From NCBI GenBank assembly GCA_009787345.1, contig WRGF01000220.1, positions 1 to 64,000 of the forward strand: a DNA stretch of 64,000 nucleotides, written 5' to 3'. A program made the position numbers and the translations under genes. Positions 52,476-60,715 of the stretch are shown here, in pieces (positions within the stretch are counted from its first letter, which is position 1; each line of letters opens with the position of its first letter). The notes beneath the pieces were generated by a model. That model did not search any database. It was not told the origin of the DNA and worked only from the letters and a program-made list of their open reading frames with translations. Origin of the DNA: Turicibacter sp. Lineage in GTDB: Bacteria; Bacillota_I; Bacilli_A; MOL361; Turicibacteraceae.

Positions 52476-52799
52476 ATGCAGCAACGGACAAAAAAACACA
52501 ATGCGTTGTTTGCCCGGCATTCGGCTTTGCTTGAAATTCATTTGGATGCCGATGGCACTGAACTTGAGGCACTCCCTGAAACCGTTGGGGCGACCCATGA
52601 AATTTTAGCCTTGAAGCAGGAGTTGGAAGTTTTAAGGGCGAAGCTGGCAAGCCAAGTTGCTGATGAACCTTCGGAAGAAGCATTCCTCCCAGAGTTGGAA
52701 GAACTTGAGGCGTTGCGGGAATCCCTTCTTGAAAGCGAGGCTGAGAAGGCGCGGTTGCAAGAAAAACTTACTTTGTTGCAAGAAGAAGCAGGCGAATAA
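52476..52799 (+). CDS. small coiled-coil protein of unknown function
   Basis: 107 residues, MQQRTKKHNALFARHSALLE, then a highly acidic, heptad-like region (LKQELEVLRAKLASQV ... LEALRESLLESEAEKARLQE) to the end: a probable coiled coil. No family recognised. It is divergent from GH1, with its ATG within 13 bases of the GH1 -35 region, and ends at a strong bidirectional terminator, which supports a real gene. The SD (AGAGG) touches the ATG, so the true start is uncertain; it could also be the tail of a lost larger gene. Confidence 0.55.
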   Translation: MQQRTKKHNALFARHSALLEIHLDADGTELEALPETVGATHEILALKQELEVLRAKLASQVADEPSEEAFLPELEELEALRESLLESEAEKARLQEKLTLLQEEAGE

Positions 52800-52800
52800 A

Positions 52801-52852
52801 AAAAGGATGGGCTGTGACGATTTTTCAATCGTCTGATACCCATCCTTTTTTA
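52801..52852. terminator. bidirectional terminator between the coiled-coil gene and rhaD
   Basis: AAAAGGATGGG paired with CCCATCCTTTT, enclosing GACGATT...AATCGTC; T runs on both strands. Confidence 0.88.
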
Positions 52853-52857
52853 CCGTT

Positions 52858-53676
52858 TTATGCTAAAAACCGTTCCTCTAACGTCACATTGAAGTCATTC
52901 GCCAGTTGCCTGAAATCGACCGGGGTTATGCTTTGGCGCTTCCCGCCCATGGCAAGGACTTTCACTAAAACTTCGGAGGCTTTTTCGACGCAGTGCATCA
53001 GCCCGAAAGCCAGGTCAAAGTCCTCCCCTGAAACGAATGTCCCGTGATGAGCCCAGATGGCAACGTCATAAGTTTCCATCAGCTTGGAAGTGGCGACCGC
53101 AATTTCACGGCCGCCCGGCACCATCCAGTGGACGACCCCTACCCCTTGGGGAAATACCACTGGGCATTCGGTCATCATTTCCCATAATTCACGGGTAAAG
53201 ACCTCGTCTTTGAGGGGTAGGACAAAGGTCAGGGCAATCAGGTTCGTCGTGTGGGCATGGTAGATGACCCGGTGCTTGCCGCCTGTTGCCAAAAATTTCA
53301 CCTGATGGTTCATCAAATGGGATGGCAGCTCGGAAGTTGGCCTCCCGCCGCCACGAAGCCCCCAGCGGATGCGGTAATTTTCACCCGATTCGTCCAGCTC
53401 GATGATGCAGATATTGCCTTCCGGATCAAGCTCAACATTGCGGATGTACCGCCCGCTTCCCGTCACCAAGAAATACTCCCCGCCTAAATGGGGAACCTCA
53501 GTCCCAATGGCCTGCCACGGCAACACATCGGAAAGGTAGGGTGCAGACAATGCCACTTCAGCTTCTTTTAAGCGATAGGAAATATTCCCCCCATTGCGCT
53601 CATGCCATCCCATAGCGGCCCCATCAGCGGCACAACGGGCAAATCCCTTGATAAATTCAAAATCCAAAATTCCCAT
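52858..53676 (-). CDS. rhaD: rhamnulose-1-phosphate aldolase
   Basis: 272-residue class II aldolase that splits L-rhamnulose-1-phosphate into dihydroxyacetone phosphate and L-lactaldehyde. Zinc ligands are seen in YHAHTTN (His140, His142) and in IWAHHGTFVSG; the phosphate-binding region is HERNGGNISYRL followed by VTGSGRYIRN. Length equals that of E. coli RhaD (274). It follows the rhaB-rhaA fusion by 21 bases, with SD AAAGGAGA. The pathway order in the operon is thus kinase-isomerase, then aldolase. Confidence 0.95.
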   Translation of the reverse strand: MGILDFEFIKGFARCAADGAAMGWHERNGGNISYRLKEAEVALSAPYLSDVLPWQAIGTEVPHLGGEYFLVTGSGRYIRNVELDPEGNICIIELDESGENYRIRWGLRGGGRPTSELPSHLMNHQVKFLATGGKHRVIYHAHTTNLIALTFVLPLKDEVFTRELWEMMTECPVVFPQGVGVVHWMVPGGREIAVATSKLMETYDVAIWAHHGTFVSGEDFDLAFGLMHCVEKASEVLVKVLAMGGKRQSITPVDFRQLANDFNVTLEERFLA

Positions 53677-53697
53677 GTTAGTTCTCCTTTCTTGAAA

Positions 53698-56373
53698 TCA
53701 TGCTACAACCTCATCCTTTATTTTAACTGGCTTCAACTGTGCCCCCCGCTTTGAGAGCACCTGCTGTTCGTATTCCTGTACCTCGGCAAACCATGACATC
53801 CCGGTGCCGACGCCCAATTCCTTGCAAAAATAATCCCAGACATCCCCCATCGGGAACGTCTTTAATTCTTCTTGGGTCATCAATAGCTCTGTGAGTTGGC
53901 GGCTGTCCTGCAACCCTTTCAAATGGCCGTGGGGCATCAGTAGGGCATTCAGCAAAGCTTTTTGGGTATTTCGCACCCCAATCACCCAAGCCGCTATGCG
54001 GTTAACGGAAGCGTCGAAGAAATCAAGCCCCAAGATGACCCGTTCGTGCCCGTGGCGGATGATTTCCTTGGCAATTTCCTTCGTTTCGTCGTCCAACAAG
54101 ACAATGTGGTCCGAATCCCAGCGTACCGGGCGGGTCACATGGAGGGCGACCTGCTCAGAAAACAGCAACATGGAAGAAATTTTGTCGGACACGGTTTCCG
54201 TCGGGTGGTAATGCCCATTGTCCAAGAGGCACAAAAGGCCGTTTTGGGCCGCATAATTCATGTAAAACTCATGGGAACCTACCGTATAAGACTCCATGCC
54301 GATGCCAAAGACCTTGGATTCCACGGCGATTTTGACTTTGGACTTGTCGTAATCCATGGCAATGATTTCGTCCAAGGACTCCTTCAGCCGCGCCCTTGGC
54401 CCCATCCGGTCAGCGGGGATGTCCTTGAATCCGTCAGGAATCCAAATGTTCAACAGGCTCGGGCTTCCTAGTTCCGTTGCGAAATATTCCGCAATTTTAA
54501 TGGAGCGCTTCCCATGTTCCACCCAATACCCACGGATTCCAGGGTCTTCCGATGACAGGGTTGCCACCGCGGACAGTTCATGGGAGAAATACGTCGGGTT
54601 GAAATCAAGCCCCAACCCACGAACCTTTGCCCATTCCACCCATTTGGAAAAATGCTTGGGCTCCAGTTCTGTTCGCCCAACTTGCTCCCCTTCTTCGAAA
54701 ATGGCGTAATTGGCATGGATGTTGACCCGGTGCGTCCCTGGTATTAGGCTGAGTGCCTTGTCCAAATCCGCCATCAATTCATGGGGCGACCGCGCCTTCC
54801 CGGGATAATTCCCTGTTGCCGCAATGCCCCCCGACAAGGACGCACTGCCCTCAAAGCCAGTCACGTCATCCCCTTGCCAGCAGTGGATGGAGATAGGGAT
54901 TTCCTGTAAGGTTTGGATGGCTTTGTCCGTATCCACCCCGATTTCTGCATAGCGTGCCTTAGCTTGTTCGTATCTGCTTGTTATCATATCTTTCACCTCG
55001 AATGCCTTGATTTCAAATGTTCTTGCGATGGTTTCCCTTGCTTGGCTTAATGTTTCAAATTCACCTGTTGCCAGCATCTGAACCGCCAGGTTGCCGATGG
55101 CGGTCGCTTCCACAGGCCCTGCATAGACCGTTTTCCCCGTTGCCCTGGCTGTTGCTTCATTCAAATAGGCTGCATTGGCACCCCCGCCGATGATATGGAT
55201 GGCTTTGTATTTTGTCTTAGTCAAAACCTCGATTTCACGGGCGGTTTTTGCATAGCAATCTGCGAGGCTGTTGTAGGCAACAGCTGCTAAATCACCTGGC
55301 TTGCTTGGAATGGCTTGCCCGGTTTCCCTGCACGCTTGCTGGATTTGGGCAATCATGCTATCTGGGGCCAAAAACCGGTTATCCTGGCAATCCACCCGAG
55401 ATGCCAGGGTGGATTGGCTTGCCAACTGGCACAGCTCAGAAAACGAATACCGGTCATGGAGTTCTTTTTTCAAGGACTGCACCATCCAAAGCCCCATGAT
55501 GTTTTTCAGGTAACGGAACCGATGGGCATAGCCGCCTTCGTTGGTAAAATTAAAGCATTGGCTTTGTGGGGAGCAGTCTGCAACTTCACGTTCCACCCCC
55601 ATCAAGGACCAAGTCCCCGAACTTAAATACAAGACTTCTTCTTCGTTGCTTGGCACCGCTACCACAGCTGAGGCGGTATCATGGGTGGCAGGTAGGAGGA
55701 CTGTGCAATCAAAGCCAAGCCTTTCAGCAATGTCTTCCTTGAAGCCACCTAAGACAGATCCCGCTTTTTTAAGGGGTTGGAACAACCTTTTTGGATATCC
55801 TAGCCGCTCAATAAGTTCCCAATCCCAATCCAGCACCTTGGCATGGATGAGTTGGGTAGAGGTTGCATTGGTGTACTCGGAAGCCTTGGCGCCTGTCAAT
55901 AAAAAATTCAAATAATCGGGGATCATCAGCATCGACTGGGCGGCTTTTAGCCGGTCGTCCGCCATGAGCTGGTAAATGGTGTTGAATTCAAGTTTTTGGA
56001 TGCCCGTGCGCTGGTAAAGCCCCGTTTCGGAAATTTTTTCATAGACTCTGGCATCCATCCCCTTTGTCCGGTGGTCGCGGTAGGCGATGGCCTCCCCGAT
56101 TTGCTTATCCGCCCCGTCAAGAAGGACATAATCCACCGCCCAGGTGTCGATGCCCATATAGGTGGGTATTTTTCCAAGTTTGGCACAGGCTTCCAATCCG
56201 TTGAGGACTTCTTGGAACAGTGCCTGCATATCCCAACAGAGGGACCCACTTTGTTTCACCATCCCATTGGGGAAGCGGTAGATTTCTTCAAGCTCCAGCT
56301 TCCCGTCCACCAGCCTTCCAAGCATATGCCGCCCACTGGAAGCCCCAATGTCAATCGCCAAGTAATAAGCCAT
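53698..56373 (-). CDS. rhamnulokinase / L-rhamnose isomerase fusion protein
   Basis: 891 residues joining two complete enzymes. Residues 1-462 are rhamnulokinase (RhaB, FGGY kinase): AIDIGASSGRHMLGRL, GIDTWAVDYVLLDG, YLSSGTWSLMGVE, IHIIGGGANAAYLN. Residues 463-891 are L-rhamnose isomerase (RhaA), starting MITSRYEQAKARYAEIGVDT: IPISIHCWQGDDVTGFEG, NIWIPDGFKDIPADRMGPR, LCLLDNGHYHPTETVSDKI, PVRWDSDHIVLLDD. Both halves have normal length (about 480 and 420) and all key motifs, with no added linker. The joint keeps a good SD (GAGGTGA, 54993-54999) five bases before the in-frame ATG at 54987, so the isomerase may also be made alone. The fused enzyme would run the second and first steps of rhamnose breakdown. 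Start 56373 follows AAAGGG. Confidence 0.94.
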   Translation of the reverse strand: MAYYLAIDIGASSGRHMLGRLVDGKLELEEIYRFPNGMVKQSGSLCWDMQALFQEVLNGLEACAKLGKIPTYMGIDTWAVDYVLLDGADKQIGEAIAYRDHRTKGMDARVYEKISETGLYQRTGIQKLEFNTIYQLMADDRLKAAQSMLMIPDYLNFLLTGAKASEYTNATSTQLIHAKVLDWDWELIERLGYPKRLFQPLKKAGSVLGGFKEDIAERLGFDCTVLLPATHDTASAVVAVPSNEEEVLYLSSGTWSLMGVEREVADCSPQSQCFNFTNEGGYAHRFRYLKNIMGLWMVQSLKKELHDRYSFSELCQLASQSTLASRVDCQDNRFLAPDSMIAQIQQACRETGQAIPSKPGDLAAVAYNSLADCYAKTAREIEVLTKTKYKAIHIIGGGANAAYLNEATARATGKTVYAGPVEATAIGNLAVQMLATGEFETLSQARETIARTFEIKAFEVKDMITSRYEQAKARYAEIGVDTDKAIQTLQEIPISIHCWQGDDVTGFEGSASLSGGIAATGNYPGKARSPHELMADLDKALSLIPGTHRVNIHANYAIFEEGEQVGRTELEPKHFSKWVEWAKVRGLGLDFNPTYFSHELSAVATLSSEDPGIRGYWVEHGKRSIKIAEYFATELGSPSLLNIWIPDGFKDIPADRMGPRARLKESLDEIIAMDYDKSKVKIAVESKVFGIGMESYTVGSHEFYMNYAAQNGLLCLLDNGHYHPTETVSDKISSMLLFSEQVALHVTRPVRWDSDHIVLLDDETKEIAKEIIRHGHERVILGLDFFDASVNRIAAWVIGVRNTQKALLNALLMPHGHLKGLQDSRQLTELLMTQEELKTFPMGDVWDYFCKELGVGTGMSWFAEVQEYEQQVLSKRGAQLKPVKIKDEVVA
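54987..54999 (-). promoter_or_regulatory. internal SD and ATG for stand-alone RhaA
   Basis: GAGGTGA (54993-54999, minus strand) lies five bases before ATG 54985-54987, in frame with the fusion. Translation from here would yield a 429-residue L-rhamnose isomerase, the normal family size, ending at 53698. Confidence 0.6.
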
Positions 56374-56399
56374 CGCCAACACACCCTTTCTATGGGTTT

Positions 56400-56405
56400 A
56401 TTATA
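56400..56405 (-). promoter_or_regulatory. -10 box of the rhaB-rhaA/rhaD operon
   Basis: A consensus TATAAT (minus strand) about 25 bases before the fusion start, just after the GH3 terminator. The -35 is poor (TTATTT), as expected for an activator-dependent promoter, for example under AraC-type control. Confidence 0.45.
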
Positions 56406-56423
56406 CCTTGCAGGGCAAAAGAA

Positions 56424-56460
56424 AATAAGGACGGTATTTAGGGGTTTTACCGTCCTTATT
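56424..56460 (-). terminator. terminator of the GH3 gene
   Basis: AATAAGGACGGTA paired with TACCGTCCTTATT, then TTCTTTT on the minus strand. Confidence 0.9.
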
Positions 56461-56469
56461 TGCTTGTCA

Positions 56470-58617
56470 TCAACCTGCTTGCTTTGCGCTTACAACTGGT
56501 TCGCCTACGCTAATGTGTTTGCCAGTTCCCGCCAAACGGAGTTCCAGTGCCTGGCAGGCTGTGCCACTTAGTTTTTCGCTTATGGTATCAGGCTGGCAAG
56601 TGCCTGCATATAACGTGAAATGGCTTGAATCAACGAAGCGGTTTCCTTGTTCGTCCACCACATCGAAGGCTGTTTTGTCCAATGGGATTTCCACCTGCAA
56701 GGTTTCCCCAACTTCCAGGTGGACCCGAATGAAGCCGCATAATTTAACATTCCTGACCGCATGGGCGGATTGGTTGTCCTTAATATACGTTTGCAATACT
56801 TCATCGGTAGCATAATTCCCCGTATTGGTTACGGTTGCAAGGGCTTTTCCTTCTTTAAAATCCAGGGAGGTGACTTGTACGCTTGAATACGTCAGCCCGA
56901 AGCCAAATGGGTACAGGACGTTATTTTCCGCATACAGGTAGGTGCGGTTTTTCAGGGAGTAGTCTGAAAATGGGGGCAGCAACTCAGCATTTTCGTAGAA
57001 GGTAATCGGCAATTTTCCGGATGGGGACACTTTCCCGAATAGGATGTCCGCCAGCGCCGTCCCGCCTTCTGAACCGGGGTACCATGCTTGGATGATGCCA
57101 TCGGCCCCGTCTGCTTCAGGGTTCAGGGCAGAACCAGAGGCGAGAACGACGATGGTCGGCTTCCCAACTTTAAGGACGCTTTCCAATAGCAAACGCTGGG
57201 ACTCAGGCAAGCGGAGGTCGATTTTATCGCCGGAAGCGAATTGGTTGCCCGCATCCCCTTCCTCTCCTTCAAGGTCGGCATCAAGCCCCAGACACAAGAT
57301 TGCCAGCTCCGATGCTTTCGCCATAGCCACCGCTTCTGAAATCTTATCGTGTTTGTAAAGCCCCAAAGGCGTGGTCGCATCTTTATAAAGATGGGCACCC
57401 AAAGAATAAAGGATACGCCCGTCGAATGCGTCCTGCATCCCTTCAAGGAACGTGTGGTAACGGTCGGCAGTCCCGAAATAATTGGCCTGCAACGCTTCCC
57501 GGCTATTGGCATTGGGCCCGATGACCGCAATGGTTTTGTATTTTTTGGCATCCAGTGGCAAAATCCCGTTGTTTTTCAAAAGCACCATGGATTTATGGGC
57601 GGCTTCCAGGGATTTTTCCTTATGTTCTTTGCAGGAAACCACATCCAATGGAACGTTTTGGTATTCATGCTCCAAATCGAACTCCCCTAAACGGATACGG
57701 GTACGCATGGACGCAATTGCCGCCTTCGTGATTTCCTCATCCGTTAGCAAGCCTTGTTCATGGGCTTCCATTGTTTTTTCATAAACGTAGCCTGCGCAGA
57801 CATGGCAACCCGCCTTGATAGCCATCGCCGCTGTTTCCACTTGGTTATTGGTCAGTTTATGGTTTTTGTCAAAGTCCTCAAGGGCTCGGTAGTCAGAAAC
57901 GAAGTAACCGTCAAAGCCCCAGTCCTCCAGTTTCTTCATAAGGAAAGGGGATGCGCAGGTGGCATCGCCATTAAGGCGGTTGTAAGCCCCCATCACCCCT
58001 TCTACCCCATCCTCGACCAAGGCTTTGAATTGGGGCAAATAATATTCTTCCATCTCTTTTGGGGTGGCAATGGCATCAAAAGTATGGCGGACCCCTTCCG
58101 GTCCGCTGTGGACGGCATAATGCTTGGCACAAGCCGCCGCCCGCATGGTCGGTCCGTCCCCTTGGATACCCTTGACGAAGGCTTTCCCAAGCTCGCCGGT
58201 TAAAAACGGATCCTCGCCATAAGTTTCATGCCCCCTGCCCCAGCGTGGGTCGCGAAACATATTGATATTGGGCGACCATAGGGTCAATCCCTTGTAAATG
58301 TCGCGGTCCCCTTCCCCTGTAAAGCTGTTGTACTTCGCCCGGGTTTCAAGGGAAACCACTTCGCCAACCTCTTTTAAAAGCTGTGGGTCAAATGTTGCCG
58401 CCAAGGCGATGGCTTGCGGGAACATGGTTGCCGTCCCCGCGCGGGCAACCCCATGAAGCCCCTCATTCCACCAGTTGTACTCCTCGATTCCTAGGCGTTC
58501 GATTTTTGGGGAACGGTAATTGAGGACGGAAGCCCGCTCCGCTAAGGTCATCTCGGCAACCAGGGCCTCTGCCCGTGCCTGCGCCGACAATGTTTTGTCG
58601 TGGTATGGTTTCATCAT
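56470..58617 (-). CDS. GH3 beta-glycosidase, probably beta-xylosidase
   Basis: 715-residue family 3 enzyme without signal peptide. N-terminal barrel with YNWWNEGLHGVARAG and MFPQAIALAATFD, both typical of xylan beta-xylosidase-type members; RWGRGHETYGEDPFLTGELG; catalytic nucleophile Asp in GFDGYFVSDYRALEDF. The second domain has GPNANSREALQANYFG, and a fibronectin-III-like C-terminal domain follows (about 600-690). It would release xylose (or glucose) from the non-reducing end of imported oligosaccharides. Since the GH43 beta-xylosidase at 13 kb is destroyed, this may be the main xylosidase here. ATG 58617 follows AAGGAGAG. Confidence 0.92.
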   Translation of the reverse strand: MMKPYHDKTLSAQARAEALVAEMTLAERASVLNYRSPKIERLGIEEYNWWNEGLHGVARAGTATMFPQAIALAATFDPQLLKEVGEVVSLETRAKYNSFTGEGDRDIYKGLTLWSPNINMFRDPRWGRGHETYGEDPFLTGELGKAFVKGIQGDGPTMRAAACAKHYAVHSGPEGVRHTFDAIATPKEMEEYYLPQFKALVEDGVEGVMGAYNRLNGDATCASPFLMKKLEDWGFDGYFVSDYRALEDFDKNHKLTNNQVETAAMAIKAGCHVCAGYVYEKTMEAHEQGLLTDEEITKAAIASMRTRIRLGEFDLEHEYQNVPLDVVSCKEHKEKSLEAAHKSMVLLKNNGILPLDAKKYKTIAVIGPNANSREALQANYFGTADRYHTFLEGMQDAFDGRILYSLGAHLYKDATTPLGLYKHDKISEAVAMAKASELAILCLGLDADLEGEEGDAGNQFASGDKIDLRLPESQRLLLESVLKVGKPTIVVLASGSALNPEADGADGIIQAWYPGSEGGTALADILFGKVSPSGKLPITFYENAELLPPFSDYSLKNRTYLYAENNVLYPFGFGLTYSSVQVTSLDFKEGKALATVTNTGNYATDEVLQTYIKDNQSAHAVRNVKLCGFIRVHLEVGETLQVEIPLDKTAFDVVDEQGNRFVDSSHFTLYAGTCQPDTISEKLSGTACQALELRLAGTGKHISVGEPVVSAKQAG

Positions 58618-58689
58618 AAACTCTCCTTTGTTATAACGTGCAGCAAGCCCGTTCACTTCGTGGCTTACAGAACTCAATTGGTTAAAAAG

Positions 58690-58767
58690 TGCAAACGTTT
58701 CAACGCTTACCCAGGTAAACGCTTTTGCCGATAATTCAATTATAACAAGACTTGAAAGGGATTACAA
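58690..58767 (-). promoter_or_regulatory. GH3 promoter with tandem cre-like sites
   Basis: Minus strand: -35 TTGTAA (58762-58767), a 17-base spacer, consensus -10 TATAAT (58739-58744). Two cre-like or LacI-type sites follow downstream: GGCAAAAGCGTTTACC (58714-58729) and TGAAACGTTTGCA (58690-58702), suited to roadblock repression. Confidence 0.65.
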
Positions 58768-58782
58768 TAGGGAGTTTGCGGG

Positions 58783-59739
58783 TTAGGCCCCACTTGCCCT
58801 AAATTCACCCGGCGATTCCCCGTAGGATTCCCGGAATAGCCGGTAAAAATAACTGGTGTTCTCGTAGCCCACCAACGCGATGATTTCGTCGATGGTCAGG
58901 GTGGAATTTTTCAACAGGTGTTTCGCTACGGACAACCGCTTTTCCTTCAGCAACTGCTTGAAGGTCTTTTTGGACTGCTTCTTGATTTCCTTGCTGAGCC
59001 AGTACAAATCGTAGTTCAACCGGTGTGCAAGCTCCGTCAGGGTCGCCTCCTGATAGTGCAGGTCGATGTATTTCAGCACGTCCATCACCAGCCTGTCCCG
59101 CACATCGGAATGCTCGAACGCAATGAAATCCGTATGGTGCATCAGCTCCAAAAAGAGGAGACCCATGGTTTTTCCGATGATTTGATGCTTGCTGCCATCG
59201 GCTGATTGGATACGGTGCAGAAGGTTTTCCACCAAGTTCTGGATGGTCCCCACCAGCGCCACGTTAAAATAAAGGTAGTCGGCATTAGCAGAAGTCCCCA
59301 TGAGGCTGTCCATCAAAAAATCGTGGAAGGGTGACTTTTCACCGTCAAGGAGCGTCACCATGGAGTTGAAGAATTCGGGAAGGATAATGAAGTTGATGGC
59401 GATGTCCATAGCCCCGGCTGGCTTGATTTCCTGGACGGCACGGGTGTTCAAAAACAAGATGTCGCCTTCTTCAAGCACCAATTCCCGCCCGTTGACCACA
59501 TGGGTAGTGCTTCCTTTGAGCATATAAACCATTTCAATGTAATCGTGGCGATGGGGTGGGAAATGGGCAAACCGGATATGGGGGCGGATTTCCACCAGCT
59601 TCCCGCTTTTTAGCAATTTATCAGATTCAATCAGCCCCTGCTGCCCATACAGGCCATAATCAATCCCTGCGCCGCCATCCAAAAAAGCCTGTTCCTCTGC
59701 GGTCACCTTGGACAGCTGCTCGATCAACTTTTCCCTCAT
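58783..59739 (-). CDS. AraC-family regulator with cupin sensor
   Basis: 318-residue AraC regulator. The N-terminal cupin domain (about 40-120) holds FPPHRHDYIEMVYMLKGS and VVNGRELVLEEGDILFLN. The C-terminal double helix-turn-helix (about 215-315) has EATLTELAHRLNYDLYWLSK and DEIIALVGYENTSYFYRLFR. It lies behind GH4 and GH43 genes and next to GH3, so it probably senses a sugar derived from their substrates; rhamnose or galacturonide are candidates. Start 59739 follows GAGGGTAATCCC. Confidence 0.92.
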   Translation of the reverse strand: MREKLIEQLSKVTAEEQAFLDGGAGIDYGLYGQQGLIESDKLLKSGKLVEIRPHIRFAHFPPHRHDYIEMVYMLKGSTTHVVNGRELVLEEGDILFLNTRAVQEIKPAGAMDIAINFIILPEFFNSMVTLLDGEKSPFHDFLMDSLMGTSANADYLYFNVALVGTIQNLVENLLHRIQSADGSKHQIIGKTMGLLFLELMHHTDFIAFEHSDVRDRLVMDVLKYIDLHYQEATLTELAHRLNYDLYWLSKEIKKQSKKTFKQLLKEKRLSVAKHLLKNSTLTIDEIIALVGYENTSYFYRLFRESYGESPGEFRASGA

Positions 59740-59755
59740 GGGATTACCCTCTTTC

Positions 59756-59785
59756 AAAAATTGGGCACCCTGAAGGTACCCAATC
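59756..59785 (-). terminator. terminator after the GH43 gene
   Basis: ATTGGGTACC paired with TGCCCAAT, then TTTTTG on the minus strand, directly before the AraC SD; it probably limits read-through into the regulator. Confidence 0.7.
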
Positions 59786-59791
59786 TAAAGT

Positions 59792-60667
59792 TTATACTGC
59801 CCGGACACGGTCCCCCAGGTCTTTAAGTTTCATGAATACCGGGTGCTCGTTGTAATTCACATTGGGGGCATGAAGGGTGAAGTAAAGTTCCCCGTCAAGC
59901 CCGGTAAATGCCATCCCATGGCCGCCATCGGCATCATAAAGCAGTTCGTCATGGGTCGTCCACTGGCCATCGATTTCCCCATTGGAACTGATGGCAATGG
60001 CTTCCACGTACTCCCCGTTTTTAAGGGAGGACCAAAACATAATCAGCTCCCCGGTCTTCGTCCGGTAAAAACACGGTCCATCGGTGACGTAGCGGTCTTT
60101 GCCGCCATCGCCATCCGCCCAAGAAGGATGGGAAGCATTGATAAGTTCAAAAGGCTCGCCCACAGCCGTTGACAAATCAGGACTCAACTCCACGGCGCAA
60201 ACCGTCCCGTACTTAATTTGTACCCACTCATGGCAAAACACCATGTAAGGCGTACCTGCCTTGGACACATAAAGCGTCCCGTCCAGGCATTCCCAGTCAG
60301 CAGGCGTGAGCGGCCCCTGCGAGTGTTCGACAAATAGGCCCAGCGGGTTATCCGCCTTTAAAACCTGGGTTCCACGTCGGCGGCCAGGGCCGATAAAAGT
60401 GGCAAACAGGTAGAATGCCCCTTGGTACTCATGGACTTCCGGTGCCCAGAAATTGCGGTCGGACCAAAAATTATCTGGGCGCCCAAACACCTCAACCGGC
60501 TCGCTAAAGTTGATTAAATCTTCACTGATATAGCAGTCAAACCCTTGGATGGACAAATCCTCTGGCTGCTTCCACGTCAAATGGCTGCGGGTCCCATACA
60601 TGTAATACTTCCCCTCGTGGACGAGGACATAAGGGTCGCGGATGGTGATGTCGTTTGCTGTTAACAT
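59792..60667 (-). CDS. GH43-family glycosidase
   Basis: 291-residue intracellular five-bladed-propeller glycosidase of family 43. The catalytic base Asp is in DITIRDPYVLVHEGKYYMYG; a WAPEVHEYQGAFYLFATF block and YVTDGPCFYRTKTGELIMFW follow; the catalytic acid Glu is probably in FCHEWVQ. It is shorter than classical beta-xylosidases (about 530) and is more like arabinosidase-type members. It is co-transcribed with the GH4 gene (48 bases apart), so its substrate is probably a side chain of pectin or arabinoxylan. SD TAGGAGG fits ATG 60667. Confidence 0.88.
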   Translation of the reverse strand: MLTANDITIRDPYVLVHEGKYYMYGTRSHLTWKQPEDLSIQGFDCYISEDLINFSEPVEVFGRPDNFWSDRNFWAPEVHEYQGAFYLFATFIGPGRRRGTQVLKADNPLGLFVEHSQGPLTPADWECLDGTLYVSKAGTPYMVFCHEWVQIKYGTVCAVELSPDLSTAVGEPFELINASHPSWADGDGGKDRYVTDGPCFYRTKTGELIMFWSSLKNGEYVEAIAISSNGEIDGQWTTHDELLYDADGGHGMAFTGLDGELYFTLHAPNVNYNEHPVFMKLKDLGDRVRAV

Positions 60668-60715
60668 GGTCTTCCTCCTAAAAATGGCTTGCACAACTGG
60701 ATAGTATTTTATTAT

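Noticed and set aside
53698-56373. Fusion of rhaB and rhaA as an assembly artefact
   Set aside because: Frame, codon use and both domain boundaries are continuous over the joint, and the retained SD-ATG gives a natural evolutionary route; an error that exactly restores the frame is possible but less likely.
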